Assembly: GCA_017304475.1 (NCBI GenBank)
Contig: JAFKKV010000032.1
Span: forward strand, 59,249-123,248
Direction: 5' to 3'
Source: Hyphomicrobiales bacterium
GTDB taxonomy: Bacteria > Pseudomonadota > Alphaproteobacteria > Rhizobiales > Phreatobacteraceae
Length of the DNA stretch: 64,000 bases
The notes under the pieces are model-generated. The model saw nothing but the letters and a program-made list of their open reading frames with translations. It had not been told where the DNA came from and made no database searches. Made by a program: the position numbers and the translations under genes. How positions within the stretch are numbered: position 1 is the first letter of the stretch; every line of letters starts with the position of its first letter. Positions 35,650 to 44,732 of the stretch are shown one piece after another.

Positions 35650-36909
35650 TCACGCCGGCGCGGTCACCCGCTCTTCCACCTCGGCCGGCGACGGCTTCGC
35701 CGCTTGGGCTTCCCTGGCATCGCCATCGGCCGAGGTGCTGCGCGCGAGCTGCGCGATGGCCGCTGCGACGCCGCCGGCGCCGTGCGGGATATTCAGCGCG
35801 TTCAGGGCCATTTCGATGGCGCTGAGCGTTCCCATCACCATGGGCGCATTGACATGGCCCATATGGGCGATGCGGAACGCCTTGCCGGTCAGTTCGCCGA
35901 TGCCCGAGCCGAGCGTGACGCCACAGACGGTCTCGGTATATTTGGCGATCTTTTCCGGCTCGACGCCCTGGACCAGCACCGGCGTGACGGAGGCGGCGCG
36001 CTGCGACCGCTCGATCACGTTGCAGGCGAGCACCTGGCCCTCGGCCCATTTGGAAACCGCGGCATGGGTGGCCTCGGCGAGCAGCGCATGGCGGTGCCAG
36101 ACCGCTTCAAGGCCTTCCTCCAGGATCATGTCGAGCGCCGCGCGCAGCGCGAACAGGAGATGCTCCGGCGGGGTGCCGCAATATTTCATGTAGTGGGGCG
36201 GCTGCTGGCGCGCGGTCCAGTCCCAGTACAGCGTCTTCATGGTCGCGTGTTCATGCACGCGATGGGCCCGGTCATTGGCCGCGACGAAGGCCAGGCCGGG
36301 CGGTGTCATCAGCCCCTTTTGCGCGGCGGTCATGGCGATATCGACGCCCCAGGCGTCCATTTCGAAGGGCATGCAGCCGATCGAGGCGACACCGTCGACC
36401 ATGTAGAGCGCCGGATGGCCGGCGGCATCGATCGCCTTGCGCACCGCCTTGACGTCGTTGACGACGCCGGAGGCGGTGTCGATCTGGACCATCAGGACGG
36501 CCTTGATCTCGTGGTTCTTGTCGCGCCGGAGCCGCTCCTCGACGGCGGCGGGATCGACGGAAGCACGCCAGGAGCCCTCGAGCACCTCGACCTCGGCGCC
36601 CATGAACCTGGCCATTTCGCCCCAGCCGATGGCGAACCGGCCGCTCGACAGCACCAGCACCTTGTCGCCGCGCGACAGGACATTGGTCAGTGCCGCTTCC
36701 CAGCCGCCATGGCCGTTGGCGGCGTAGATATAGGTGCGGGATTTGGTGCGGAACACCTTGCGCAGATCGCCCAGCAGGCCATCGGTCAGGTCGACCATGG
36801 CGCCGGTATAGATTTCCTCGGCCGGGCGGATCATCGCCTGCAGGACGCGATCCGGAATATTGGTCGGGCCGGGAATTGCGAGCAGGGCCCGGCCATTGGC
36901 GACACTCAT
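35650..36909 (-). CDS. Class V PLP aminotransferase (alanine-glyoxylate/serine-glyoxylate type)
   Basis: 419 residues, fold type I class V. It opens with LLAIPGPTNIPDRVLQAM, typical of serine/alanine-glyoxylate aminotransferases. It has D172 in YMVDGVASIG and the PLP lysine K198 in TAAQKGLMTPPG. AGGGAG lies before ATG 36909. An Ala/Glu-rich tail of about 40 residues follows the core. It is separated from MarR by 162 bp and divergent from the ThDP enzyme operon. It could produce the 2-oxo acid that the ThDP enzyme decarboxylates (inference). Confidence 0.92.
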   Translation of the reverse strand: MSVANGRALLAIPGPTNIPDRVLQAMIRPAEEIYTGAMVDLTDGLLGDLRKVFRTKSRTYIYAANGHGGWEAALTNVLSRGDKVLVLSSGRFAIGWGEMARFMGAEVEVLEGSWRASVDPAAVEERLRRDKNHEIKAVLMVQIDTASGVVNDVKAVRKAIDAAGHPALYMVDGVASIGCMPFEMDAWGVDIAMTAAQKGLMTPPGLAFVAANDRAHRVHEHATMKTLYWDWTARQQPPHYMKYCGTPPEHLLFALRAALDMILEEGLEAVWHRHALLAEATHAAVSKWAEGQVLACNVIERSQRAASVTPVLVQGVEPEKIAKYTETVCGVTLGSGIGELTGKAFRIAHMGHVNAPMVMGTLSAIEMALNALNIPHGAGGVAAAIAQLARSTSADGDAREAQAAKPSPAEVEERVTAPA

Positions 36910-37071
36910 GAACGACTCCCTTTGCCTGATGGCAGGCGCCTGCGGCGCCATCGGGCCTCTGGACGGCCCGGCCGCGACTTCGATCGAGGCACCCCTTCTA
37001 CCCGCGGCGAGGGGCGGCCGCTAGCCGAGCGCCGGCGGACCCGGCGCGCGTCCCGCTCATGGGAGACGCCG

Positions 37072-37557
37072 CTATCCGAGTGCCATGCTGATGCGCCGGA
37101 GCGTCCGGATGAACTCGGCTTTCTGCTCCGGGCCGACAATGCGGTCGAGCTCGGCATCGTGTTCGGCGGCACGCGCGGTCAGTTCGGCGAGCAGGGCTTC
37201 GCCCGCCTTGGTCAGGTGCAGGGTATAGCTGCGCCGGTCGTTGACCGCCCGGTCGCGCCGGACCAGGCCACGCTTGACGAGATCGTCGAGCGCCGGCGTG
37301 AGCGTCGACTTGTCCCGGCCGCTGGCGCGGCCGAGCGCCGTCTGGGTCAGGCCGGGATTCTCGCTGATCAGGGTCAGGATGGCGAAACGCCTGGGCTTCA
37401 GGTTGGCGTCGCCGACCCGCGCGGCGAAGGCGCGAAACGAGGCCTCCTGGGCGATACGCAGGTGAAAGCCGACGAGATTGCTCAAGGGACCGAGCCGGAC
37501 CGCGTCGTCGGACGGACCCTCGGCCTTGGCGATCGGCTCGGCCGGACGTTTAGCCAT
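37072..37557 (-). CDS. MarR family transcriptional regulator
   Basis: 161 residues. Winged helix with LTQTALGRASGRDKSTLTPALDDLVKRGLVRRDRAVNDRRSYTLHLTKAGEALL (70-123), the full MarR signature. GAGG precedes ATG 37557; 13 upstream in-frame residues are less likely. It is divergent from the ThDP enzyme gene (163 bp apart) and probably represses that promoter and its own. MarR effectors are often aromatic acids, which would fit the aldehyde dehydrogenase of the operon. Confidence 0.93.
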   Translation of the reverse strand: MAKRPAEPIAKAEGPSDDAVRLGPLSNLVGFHLRIAQEASFRAFAARVGDANLKPRRFAILTLISENPGLTQTALGRASGRDKSTLTPALDDLVKRGLVRRDRAVNDRRSYTLHLTKAGEALLAELTARAAEHDAELDRIVGPEQKAEFIRTLRRISMALG

Positions 37558-37665
37558 GGCAACCTCGACTGCGATTTCGTCCGAGGCATGACGCACCCCG
37601 GCGCGCGCCTTCAGGCGCTATCCCGCTGATGAATCGCACGCGACATTCCACCGCGCAAGACGATC

Positions 37666-37694
37666 TTGACACGAACTGTCGGATATCAAACTAT
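37666..37694 (+). promoter_or_regulatory. Sigma70-like promoter of the ThDP enzyme/Liv operon
   Basis: TTGACA (37666-37671), a 17 bp spacer, and AACTAT (37689-37694), 26 bp before the ATG at 37721. The spacer contains GACAcgaacTGTC, a short dyad that could be part of a MarR site. The -35 match is perfect and the -10 is weak. Confidence 0.5.
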
Positions 37695-37720
37695 CTCGTC
37701 AGCCCATTGGTGATCAAGTC

Positions 37721-39445
37721 ATGTACACCGCCTCGACGGCCTTTCTCGAAGCCCTGGACGCCGCCGGCGTATCCTATCTCTTCGCCAATCTGGGGAGCGA
37801 TCACCCGGCTCTGGTCGAGGCGATCGCGGAGGCCCGCGCCCATGGCCGGCGCGTGCCGACCATGGTCACCTGCCCGAATGAGATGGTGGCGCTGACCGCG
37901 GCGCAAGGCCATGCCCAGGTGTCCGGCCAGGCCCAGGCGGTCATCGTCCATGTCGAATGCGGTACCCAGTCGCTGGCCGGCGCGGTGCACAATGTCGCCA
38001 AGGCGCGCGTGCCCGTGCTGATCTTCGCCGGCGCCTCGCCATTCACCCAGCATGGCGAGATGACCGGCAGCCGCAACGAATTCATCCAGTGGATCCAGGA
38101 TGTCCACGACCAGCGCGGGCTGGTGCGCGGCTACATGAAATATGACAACGAGTTCCGCACCGGCCGCAACATCAAGCAAGTGACCTGGCGGGCGCTGCAA
38201 TTCGCCCATTCCGACCCCAAGGGGCCGGTCTATCTGATGGGCGCCCGCGAGGTGATGGAAGAGGCGGTGCCGCAGATCGATGCCGACCCCGCCGACTGGG
38301 CGCCGATCTCGCCGGCGGCCCTGCCGCAGGGCGCGGTGCATGACCTTCTGACCGATCTCGCCGGCGCGCGCCGGCCTTTGATCGTCACCTCCTATCTCGG
38401 CCGCAACGTCAAGGCGGTGGCCGAACTGCAGCGCCTGGTCGGGCCGCTCGCCATCGCCGTGCTGGAATCGGTGCCGAACGCGGTCAACCTGCCACATGAC
38501 GACCCGATGTATCAGGGTTGCCAGTGGAACGAGCCGGTGCAGAACCCGCGTCTCGCCGAAGCCGACGTGATGCTGGTGCTCGATTCCGACGTGCCGTGGA
38601 TCCCCACCGTGTCGAAACCGCGAGCCGACGCCCGCATCTGGCATATCGATCTCGACCCGCTGAAGGAGCAGATGCCGCTCTGGTCGATCCCGGCGCGCAG
38701 GGTGTTCCGCGCCCATGCCGAGACGGCGCTGGCCCAGCTCAACGAAGGCCTCGCGCGTATCCGGCTGGACGAGGCGAAGATCGCCGAGCGGCGCGCGCAT
38801 TACACGGCGCAGCACGAGGCGCGCCTGGCGAAGCTGAAGCGGCTGGAGGAACGGCCGGCCAATGGCGTGATCACGGCCGAATATGTCACGGCCTGCGTCC
38901 GTGCCCATGTCGACGACCAGACTTTGGTGTTGAACGAGGGCATCACCAATTACCCCGTCGTGGTCAACCACATCGCGCCGCGGCGCGCCGGCCAGATGCT
39001 CAATTCCGGCGGCGGCAATCTCGGCTGGGCCGGCGGCGCGGCCATCGGCGCCAAGCTCGCCGATCCCGCGAAGACCGTCATCGCGCTCACCGGCGACGGC
39101 TCCTACATGTTCTCGCAGCCCTCCACCGTCCATTGGATGGCGCGGCAATACCGGACGCCGTTCCTGCAGGTGGTGTTCAACAATCGCGGCTGGCGCGCGC
39201 CGCGCTATTCGACGCTCGCCGTGCATCCTTCGGGTTATGCCAGTCGCTCCGACGATCTCGGCGTCGCCTTCGATCCGCCGCCCGACTATTCGGCGATCGC
39301 GGCGGCCGCCGGCGGCGCCTTCGCCCGCAAGGTCCAGTCGGTCGACGAGGTCGAAGAGGCGATTGCTGCCGGCCTGCATGCGGTCAGAAACGAGGGACGG
39401 GCCGCCGTGCTCGACGTCTGGCTGCCGCATCTGATGGAAGGTTAG
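37721..39445 (+). CDS. Thiamine diphosphate-dependent enzyme (decarboxylase/acetolactate synthase superfamily)
   Basis: 574 residues. N-terminal pyrimidine domain with FANLGSDHPALVEAI and the cofactor-activating E54 in TCPNEMVALTAAQG; central domain about 200-340; C-terminal PP domain with the ThDP/Mg motif GDGSYMFSQPS (from 458) ending VVFNNRGW. The superfamily includes benzoylformate and oxalyl-CoA decarboxylases, acetolactate synthase and carboligases; the exact reaction is not readable. The downstream aldehyde dehydrogenase makes 2-oxo acid decarboxylation to an aldehyde attractive. First gene of the rightward operon. Confidence 0.9.
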   Translation: MYTASTAFLEALDAAGVSYLFANLGSDHPALVEAIAEARAHGRRVPTMVTCPNEMVALTAAQGHAQVSGQAQAVIVHVECGTQSLAGAVHNVAKARVPVLIFAGASPFTQHGEMTGSRNEFIQWIQDVHDQRGLVRGYMKYDNEFRTGRNIKQVTWRALQFAHSDPKGPVYLMGAREVMEEAVPQIDADPADWAPISPAALPQGAVHDLLTDLAGARRPLIVTSYLGRNVKAVAELQRLVGPLAIAVLESVPNAVNLPHDDPMYQGCQWNEPVQNPRLAEADVMLVLDSDVPWIPTVSKPRADARIWHIDLDPLKEQMPLWSIPARRVFRAHAETALAQLNEGLARIRLDEAKIAERRAHYTAQHEARLAKLKRLEERPANGVITAEYVTACVRAHVDDQTLVLNEGITNYPVVVNHIAPRRAGQMLNSGGGNLGWAGGAAIGAKLADPAKTVIALTGDGSYMFSQPSTVHWMARQYRTPFLQVVFNNRGWRAPRYSTLAVHPSGYASRSDDLGVAFDPPPDYSAIAAAAGGAFARKVQSVDEVEEAIAAGLHAVRNEGRAAVLDVWLPHLMEG

Positions 39446-39509
39446 GGAACCAGGGGCTCGATCCGCGGCGCCAAACGATCGCGGACGAAGGATCAACAGG
39501 GAGGACGGG

Positions 39510-40517
39510 ATGGGAATGAATGAAAAGCTTACGCCGGGGGGCATCGGTCGCAGGCGGCTTCTGGGGTCGGGGCTCGGCTTGACCATGGCTCTGGCGGCGC
39601 CCGGCCTCGTCCGCGCGCAGGCCTGGCCTTCGCGCAATATCCGCATTGTCGTGGCTTTCCCGGCGGGCGGCGCGGCCGACATCGTGGCGCGGCAGCTGAC
39701 CGACCGGCTGACGGCCGAATGGGGCCAGGCCATCATCGTCGAAAACCGCGCCGGCGCCGGCGGCAACCTGGCGGGCGCCGAAGTCGCGCGCAGCGATCCG
39801 GACGGCCACACGCTCTTGATCACCTCCAGTTCGGCGGCGATCAATCATCTGCTCTATGCGCGCATGCCGCTGGACAATTTCAAGGACCTCGCGCCGGTCA
39901 CCACCGCCATCACCGTGCCCAATGTGCTGGTCGTGCCGGCCAATGCGCCCGATCGCTCGATCCAGGATGTGCTGGCCCGCGCCCGCGCCAATCCGGGCAA
40001 GCTCACCTATGGCTCGGCCGGCATCGGTACCTCGATCCACATGGCCGGCGAGCTGTTCAAATATCTCGCCAAGGTCGACATGGTGCATGCGCCCTATCGT
40101 GGCGCCGGACCGGCCATGACCGACCTGATCGGCGGCCGGCTCGACATGATGTTCGACACCCTCACCGTCTCGGCGCCGCAGATCCGCGGCGGCCATGTCC
40201 GGGCGCTCGGCGTCACCACCAGGGAGCCGCTGGCATCGCTTCCCGGCGTGCCGCCGATCGCCAGTGTCGTGGCCGGTTACGAGATGCAGTCCTGGTTCGG
40301 CTTTTTTGCCGCGGGCCAGACGCCGCCCGCCATCATCGACAGGCTTGCATCCGGCCTCAACCGGGCGTTGCTTAATGCGGATGTCGTCGCACGCCTGGCC
40401 GACATGGCCTCGACCCCGGTCGGCACCGGGCCGAAGCCTCTGGCGGACGCCATGCAGGCCGAGGTCAGGCTGTGGGAGCCGGTGATCAAGGCCGCCAATA
40501 TCCGCATCTCCGAATAG
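39510..40517 (+). CDS. Tripartite tricarboxylate transporter substrate-binding protein (Bug/TctC)
   Basis: 335 residues. Tat-like leader GRRRLLGSGLGLTMALAAPGLVRAQA, then NIRIVVAFPAGGAADIVARQL, GSAGIGTSIHMAGELFK and HAPYRGAGPAMTDLIGGRLD, all Bug hallmarks. GGGAGGACGGG precedes the ATG. No TctA/TctB genes are near. It is 64 bp after the ThDP enzyme and 109 bp before a LivK-type receptor, so the operon carries two receptors of unrelated families. Confidence 0.93.
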   Translation: MGMNEKLTPGGIGRRRLLGSGLGLTMALAAPGLVRAQAWPSRNIRIVVAFPAGGAADIVARQLTDRLTAEWGQAIIVENRAGAGGNLAGAEVARSDPDGHTLLITSSSAAINHLLYARMPLDNFKDLAPVTTAITVPNVLVVPANAPDRSIQDVLARARANPGKLTYGSAGIGTSIHMAGELFKYLAKVDMVHAPYRGAGPAMTDLIGGRLDMMFDTLTVSAPQIRGGHVRALGVTTREPLASLPGVPPIASVVAGYEMQSWFGFFAAGQTPPAIIDRLASGLNRALLNADVVARLADMASTPVGTGPKPLADAMQAEVRLWEPVIKAANIRISE

Positions 40518-40626
40518 CATCGCTACCCCGAAAAACGAGCAAGGGCGCCGAAGATGCCCGCCCGGAACAAGGCCACCACGCGCAGAACAACCGGCGAAAG
40601 GCCGGAACCCCCGAGGGAGGGACATC

Positions 40627-41850
40627 ATGTCGGACATACTGAAGCCTGACCGCCGCAGCCTGATCGGCGGCATCGCCGCCGCGACCGTGATCGGCGCGAC
40701 CGGCGCCCGCGCGCAAGCTGCCGCGCCGGTCAAGATCGGCTTCTCGATCTCCAAGACCGGCCCGAATGCCGGTGGCGCCAGCGTCACGACGCTGCCGAAC
40801 TACCAGCTCTGGGCGAAGACCGTGAACGATGCCGGCGGCCTCAATCTCGGCAATGCGCGCCGGCCGGTGGAGCTGATCGAATATGACGACCGCTCGCAGT
40901 CGGAAGAGGCGGTGCGCAATGTCGAGCGGCTGATCAACCAGGACAAGGTCGATATCGTATTGCCGCCCTGGAGCACCGGTCTCAACCTCGCCGTCGGCCC
41001 CATCCTCAACCGTGCCGGCTATCCGCATCTGGCGGTCACCTCGGTGACCGAGCGCATTCCGGAACTGGCGCAGCGCTGGCCGAACGCCTTCTTTTTCCTC
41101 GGCCGTTCGTCGGCAGCGGCCGAAGCGCTGGTCACCAAGCTTCGGGCGCTACGCCAGTCCAACGGTCTCGGCGACACCGTGGCGCTTGTTTCGGTGCAGG
41201 ATCAGTTCGGCATCGAGCTCGTCAACGTGGCGCGGCCGGCCTTGCTGAAGGCCGGCTTCAAGATCGTCATGGACCGGCAATATCCGCTCGGCAGCCAGGA
41301 CCTGGCGCCGCTGGCGACCGAAGCGGCAAGGCTCAATCCGGAGATCTTCATCGCCTTCTCCTACCCGCCCGACACGCTGGCGCTGACCGAGCAGGCGCGC
41401 ATCGCCAAGCTCAGTCCGAAAGTGTTCTACACCGCCGTCGGCACCGCCTTCCCGCTGTTCAAGCAGCGCTTCGGCGCCAATGCCGAGGGCGTCATGGGCA
41501 TTGGCGGCGTCGACACCGCGAGCCCGAAAATTCGCGACTATGTCGCCCGCCACATCCAGGCGGTCGGCCGGCCGCCGGATGGCTGGGCCTCGCCCGTCAC
41601 CTATGCCTCGCTCGAGGTGCTGCAGCAGGCGATCGAACGCACCCGCGGAGTCGACCGCGCGGCACTGATCAAGGAGATCGCCACGGGCTCTTTCGAGACC
41701 ATTGTCGGCACCATCAAGATGCAGAACAACCAGCGCATCGAACAGGCCTGGGTCGGCCAGTGGCAGGGCGACCAGTTCGTCGCCGTCGGCCCGCCGGGCG
41801 TGGCCGGCGTGCAGCCGTCGAAATATCCGAAGCCCGCCTGGCAAGGGTGA
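40627..41850 (+). CDS. ABC transporter substrate-binding protein (LivK family)
   Basis: 407 residues. Leader PDRRSLIGGIAAATVIGATGARAQ (Tat-like), then VKIGFSISKTGPNAGGASVTTLPNYQLWAKTVNDAGG, the typical opening of aromatic-acid and amino-acid receptors of Peripla_BP_6. CGAGGGAGGG precedes the ATG. It probably delivers the substrate to the LivHMGF proteins encoded after the 317 bp gap. The opening resembles receptors for hydrophobic or aromatic carboxylates, but the ligand is not proven. Confidence 0.93.
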   Translation: MSDILKPDRRSLIGGIAAATVIGATGARAQAAAPVKIGFSISKTGPNAGGASVTTLPNYQLWAKTVNDAGGLNLGNARRPVELIEYDDRSQSEEAVRNVERLINQDKVDIVLPPWSTGLNLAVGPILNRAGYPHLAVTSVTERIPELAQRWPNAFFFLGRSSAAAEALVTKLRALRQSNGLGDTVALVSVQDQFGIELVNVARPALLKAGFKIVMDRQYPLGSQDLAPLATEAARLNPEIFIAFSYPPDTLALTEQARIAKLSPKVFYTAVGTAFPLFKQRFGANAEGVMGIGGVDTASPKIRDYVARHIQAVGRPPDGWASPVTYASLEVLQQAIERTRGVDRAALIKEIATGSFETIVGTIKMQNNQRIEQAWVGQWQGDQFVAVGPPGVAGVQPSKYPKPAWQG

Positions 41851-42167
41851 GTTTCGAGGGAGCGGGGAGGGGTGACCCTTCCCGCGTTCTTCCGCAAACG
41901 GAGGTCACTGCGGATCGTTTCAGTTCACGACGTCATCCCCGGCCGAGCGAGCCCGCCAGGGCGAGTAGGCGGAAGGGGATCCAGGGGTTGCAGGGCAGTG
42001 TGTCGACTCCTGGATCCCCTTCCCCTCGCTTCGCTCGGCCGGGGATGACGTACGGTGCTGTTCAATGGTCGCGAATGATCTCGCAGCAAAGATCCGAGGC
42101 CTTCACCGGTCCCTGAAAGTGCAGTCCATGTCGCCTTGTCTTTCGCCTTCGCCGGGAAGCGGTTCCC
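41851..42167. other. 317 bp gap inside the Liv operon, with a structured repeat
   Basis: Between the LivK-type receptor and LivH. Apart from the family 2 repeat (41930-42051) I see no gene or RNA here. Receptor genes are often expressed more than the rest of the operon, and a hairpin at this position could stabilise the upstream message or partly stop transcription. Confidence 0.6.
41930..42051. repeat. Structured intergenic repeat, family 2, copy A
   Basis: Near-complete inverted repeat of 122 bp. Outer arms: ACGTCATCCCCGGCCGAG and its complement at the right end. Inner arms: GGAAGGGGATCCAGG with CCTGGATCCCCTTCC. The left arm carries an extra side hairpin (GCCC-GCCA-GGGC). The related copy at 63648 has the same plan with paired substitutions in both arms. 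Confidence 0.82.
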
Positions 42168-43043
42168 ATGTATCTCGTTGACGTCGGTCTTTCCGGACTG
42201 GTGCTCGGCGGCATCTATGCGCTGATCGCCATGGGGCTGTCGTTGCAATATGGCGTCGCCCGGATCATGAACCTCGCCTATGGCGAGTTCACCATAGCCG
42301 CCGCCTTCGGTGCCTACCTGCTGTTCTCGCTCGCCGGCATCAGTCCGATCCTGGCGCTGGCGGTGGTCATGCCGCTGTCCTTTGCGCTCAACTGGCTGAT
42401 CTACCGCGTGCTGATGACGCCGCTGGTGCGCCGGGCACCCAATGCGGGCGCGCTCGAGGTCGACACGATCCTCGCCACTTTCGGGCTCCTGTTCGTGGTC
42501 CAGGGCGTGGTGCTGGTGATCTTCGGCGGCACCTATTTCAGCTATTCCTATCTCGCCGTTCCCGTCGAGGTGATCGGTTCGACCATTGCCGCCAACCGGC
42601 TCGTCGCCGCGCTGATGGCGGTCGCGCTAGGGCTCGGCCTCTATCTCGTCCTGACCCGCACGCGCATCGGCACCGCCGTGCGCGCGGTGGCGGTCAATCC
42701 GGCCTCGGCGAGCCTGGTCGGCATCGACACCGCGGCCTATGCCGCCTTTGCCTTCGCCCTCGGCGGCGCGCTGGTCGCCGCCTCCGGCGTGCTCGTCTCG
42801 ATGTTCCTGACCTTCAATGCCTCGATGGGCGTGGTCTTCACCATGAAGGCGCTGATCGTGGTCATCATGGGCGGCGTCGGCAACATTCTCGGCTGCCTGG
42901 CGGCCGGCCTGCTGCTCGGCCTCGCCGAGGCGCTCGGCGGCGCCTTCATCGATACCGGCCTGACGCTCGCCATCAATTTCGCCCTGTTCCTCACCGTGCT
43001 CCTGATCAAGCCGACCGGCCTGTTCGGAAAGGCCGCGCGATGA
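42168..43043 (+). CDS. Branched-chain amino acid-type ABC permease LivH
   Basis: 291 residues, about eight helices. VDVGLSGLVLGGIYALIAMGLSLQYGVARIMNLAYGEF is the LivH N-terminal signature (with LAYGE instead of FAHGE), and TRTRIGTAVRAVAVNPASASLVGID is the ATPase-contact loop. GGGAAGCGG precedes the start. It overlaps LivM by 4 bp. Confidence 0.95.
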   Translation: MYLVDVGLSGLVLGGIYALIAMGLSLQYGVARIMNLAYGEFTIAAAFGAYLLFSLAGISPILALAVVMPLSFALNWLIYRVLMTPLVRRAPNAGALEVDTILATFGLLFVVQGVVLVIFGGTYFSYSYLAVPVEVIGSTIAANRLVAALMAVALGLGLYLVLTRTRIGTAVRAVAVNPASASLVGIDTAAYAAFAFALGGALVAASGVLVSMFLTFNASMGVVFTMKALIVVIMGGVGNILGCLAAGLLLGLAEALGGAFIDTGLTLAINFALFLTVLLIKPTGLFGKAAR

Positions 43044-43999
43044 CCCCCGGCCACCGCCTCGCACCGCTCCTCGTCCTGGCCGCCGCGGCATTACTGGCGC
43101 CTTTGCCGCTGATCATCGATGCCTATTGGCAGTCGCTCGCCATCAACATCCTGATGTATGGCGCGCTCGCCACCGCCTGGGCGCTGTTCTCCGGCCCGAC
43201 CCGTTATGTCTCGCTAGCGACCGTCGCCTTTTTCGGCCTCGGCGCCTATACGATGGCCTTTCTCGGCGAGACATTGCCCTGGCAGGCGGTGCTCGGGGTC
43301 GCGGCGGTGATCGGTGCGCTGGTCGCGTCCCTCGTCGGCCTGTCGACGCTGCGCCTGTCGGGCGTCTATTTCGTCATCTTCACCTTCGGGCTCGCCGAAC
43401 TCGTGCGCCAGCTGGTCACCTGGGGCGAAGCGAAATTCGGCGGCACGGTCGGCCGCTTCATCTTCGTCGACATCACCCAGCGCGACATCTACTGGCTGCT
43501 GCTCGGGCTCTGCGTGGTGATCTTCCTCACCGGCATCGGGATCGGCCGTTCCAGGCTCGGCTGGGCGCTGCGCGCCATTGGCGAGGACGAGACGGTGGCC
43601 CGCCATTCCGGCGTCGACGCGACCCGCGCCAAGGTCCTGGTCTTCGTCATCAGCGCCACCTTCATGACGGTCGTCGGCGCGATCATGGCGCCACGCTGGA
43701 CCTATATCGACCCGACCATCGCGTTTAATCCGATCGTCTCGTTCCAGGTGCTGATCATGGCCCTGCTCGGCGGCGCGGCAAGGCTCTACGGTCCGCTGCT
43801 CGGCGTCATCCCGCTGGTGCTGCTGTTCGAGGTGCTCTCGGCCAATTTCCCGAATTATTTCTCCATCCTGCTCGGCCTCGCCTTTCTCGGTGTCGTCTAT
43901 TTCGTGCCCAACGGCATTGCCGGCCTGATCGCCGGCGCGGGCCGAACCACCGGCGACGCGTCGAAAAGCGTGGCGCGCCGCGCCCATCCGGCGGAGTGA
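43040..43999 (+). CDS. Branched-chain amino acid-type ABC permease LivM
   Basis: 319 residues. The LivM opening INILMYGALATAWALFSGPTRYVSLATVAFFGLGAYTMAFL and the loop GRSRLGWALRAIGEDETVARHSGVD are clear. It is membrane-embedded with a short polar C-tail (SKSVARRAHPAE). Four bp overlap with LivH and 4 bp spacing to LivG indicate translational coupling. Here, in contrast to the locus at 24872, LivM is a separate protein. Confidence 0.95.
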   Translation: MTPGHRLAPLLVLAAAALLAPLPLIIDAYWQSLAINILMYGALATAWALFSGPTRYVSLATVAFFGLGAYTMAFLGETLPWQAVLGVAAVIGALVASLVGLSTLRLSGVYFVIFTFGLAELVRQLVTWGEAKFGGTVGRFIFVDITQRDIYWLLLGLCVVIFLTGIGIGRSRLGWALRAIGEDETVARHSGVDATRAKVLVFVISATFMTVVGAIMAPRWTYIDPTIAFNPIVSFQVLIMALLGGAARLYGPLLGVIPLVLLFEVLSANFPNYFSILLGLAFLGVVYFVPNGIAGLIAGAGRTTGDASKSVARRAHPAE

Positions 44000-44003
44000 G
44001 GTC

Positions 44004-44732
44004 ATGACGGCTCTCATCGAGATTTCCGGACTGTCCAAGGCTTTCGGGGGCCTGCGCGCCGTCGACGGTTTCAGCGCCGGCATCGGCCGTGGCGAAGTCG
44101 TCGGCCTGGTCGGGCCGAACGGCTCGGGCAAGACCACCGCGCTCAACCTGATCACCGGCAATCTCCAGGCCGATGACGGCATCATCCGTTTCAACGGCCG
44201 CCGCATCGAGGCGGCCCCCGCGCACCGGATCGCCCGGGCCGGCATAGCCCGGACCTTCCAGTTGGTCCGCGTCATGCCCTCCATGACCATTGCCGAGAAT
44301 GTCGCGATCGGCGCGATTTTCGGCGCCGCGCCCTGCAGCCCTGCCGAGGCCATGGCGCGCGCCCTGCCGCTGCTCGCCCGTGTCGGGCTCGGCGCCAGGG
44401 CCGGCGAGCCCGCGGCGAGCCTTACCTATATCGACCAGAAGCGGCTGGAACTGGCGCGCGCGCTCGCCGGCAGTCCCCAGCTCCTGCTGCTCGACGAATG
44501 GCTCGCCGGCCTCAACCCCACCGAGCTCACGGAGGGCATGGCGCTGATCCGCTCGATCGCCGGCGACGGCATCTCCATCATCATGGTCGAACACGTGATG
44601 GATGCGATCCGGGCCCTCTGCGGCCGCTGCATCGTCATGAATGCCGGCCGCAAGATCGCCGAGGGCACGCCCGCCGAGGCGCTGGCCGAGCCTGCCGTGG
44701 TCAAGGCCTATCTCGGAGACGATGATGCTTGA
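44004..44732 (+). CDS. ABC transporter ATPase LivG (variant signature)
   Basis: 242 residues. Walker A is GPNGSGKT (about 36-43) in VVGLVGPNGSGKTTALNLITGNL; Q-loop region ARTFQLVRVMPSMT; Walker B LLLLDEW. The ABC signature reads LTYIDQKRLELARAL instead of LSYGQQRRLEIARAL, so the signature Gly is Ile, and the Pro after DE is Trp. This looks like a distinct LivG branch rather than a broken gene, since the rest is intact. Overlaps the next gene by 11 bp. Confidence 0.93.
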   Translation: MTALIEISGLSKAFGGLRAVDGFSAGIGRGEVVGLVGPNGSGKTTALNLITGNLQADDGIIRFNGRRIEAAPAHRIARAGIARTFQLVRVMPSMTIAENVAIGAIFGAAPCSPAEAMARALPLLARVGLGARAGEPAASLTYIDQKRLELARALAGSPQLLLLDEWLAGLNPTELTEGMALIRSIAGDGISIIMVEHVMDAIRALCGRCIVMNAGRKIAEGTPAEALAEPAVVKAYLGDDDA

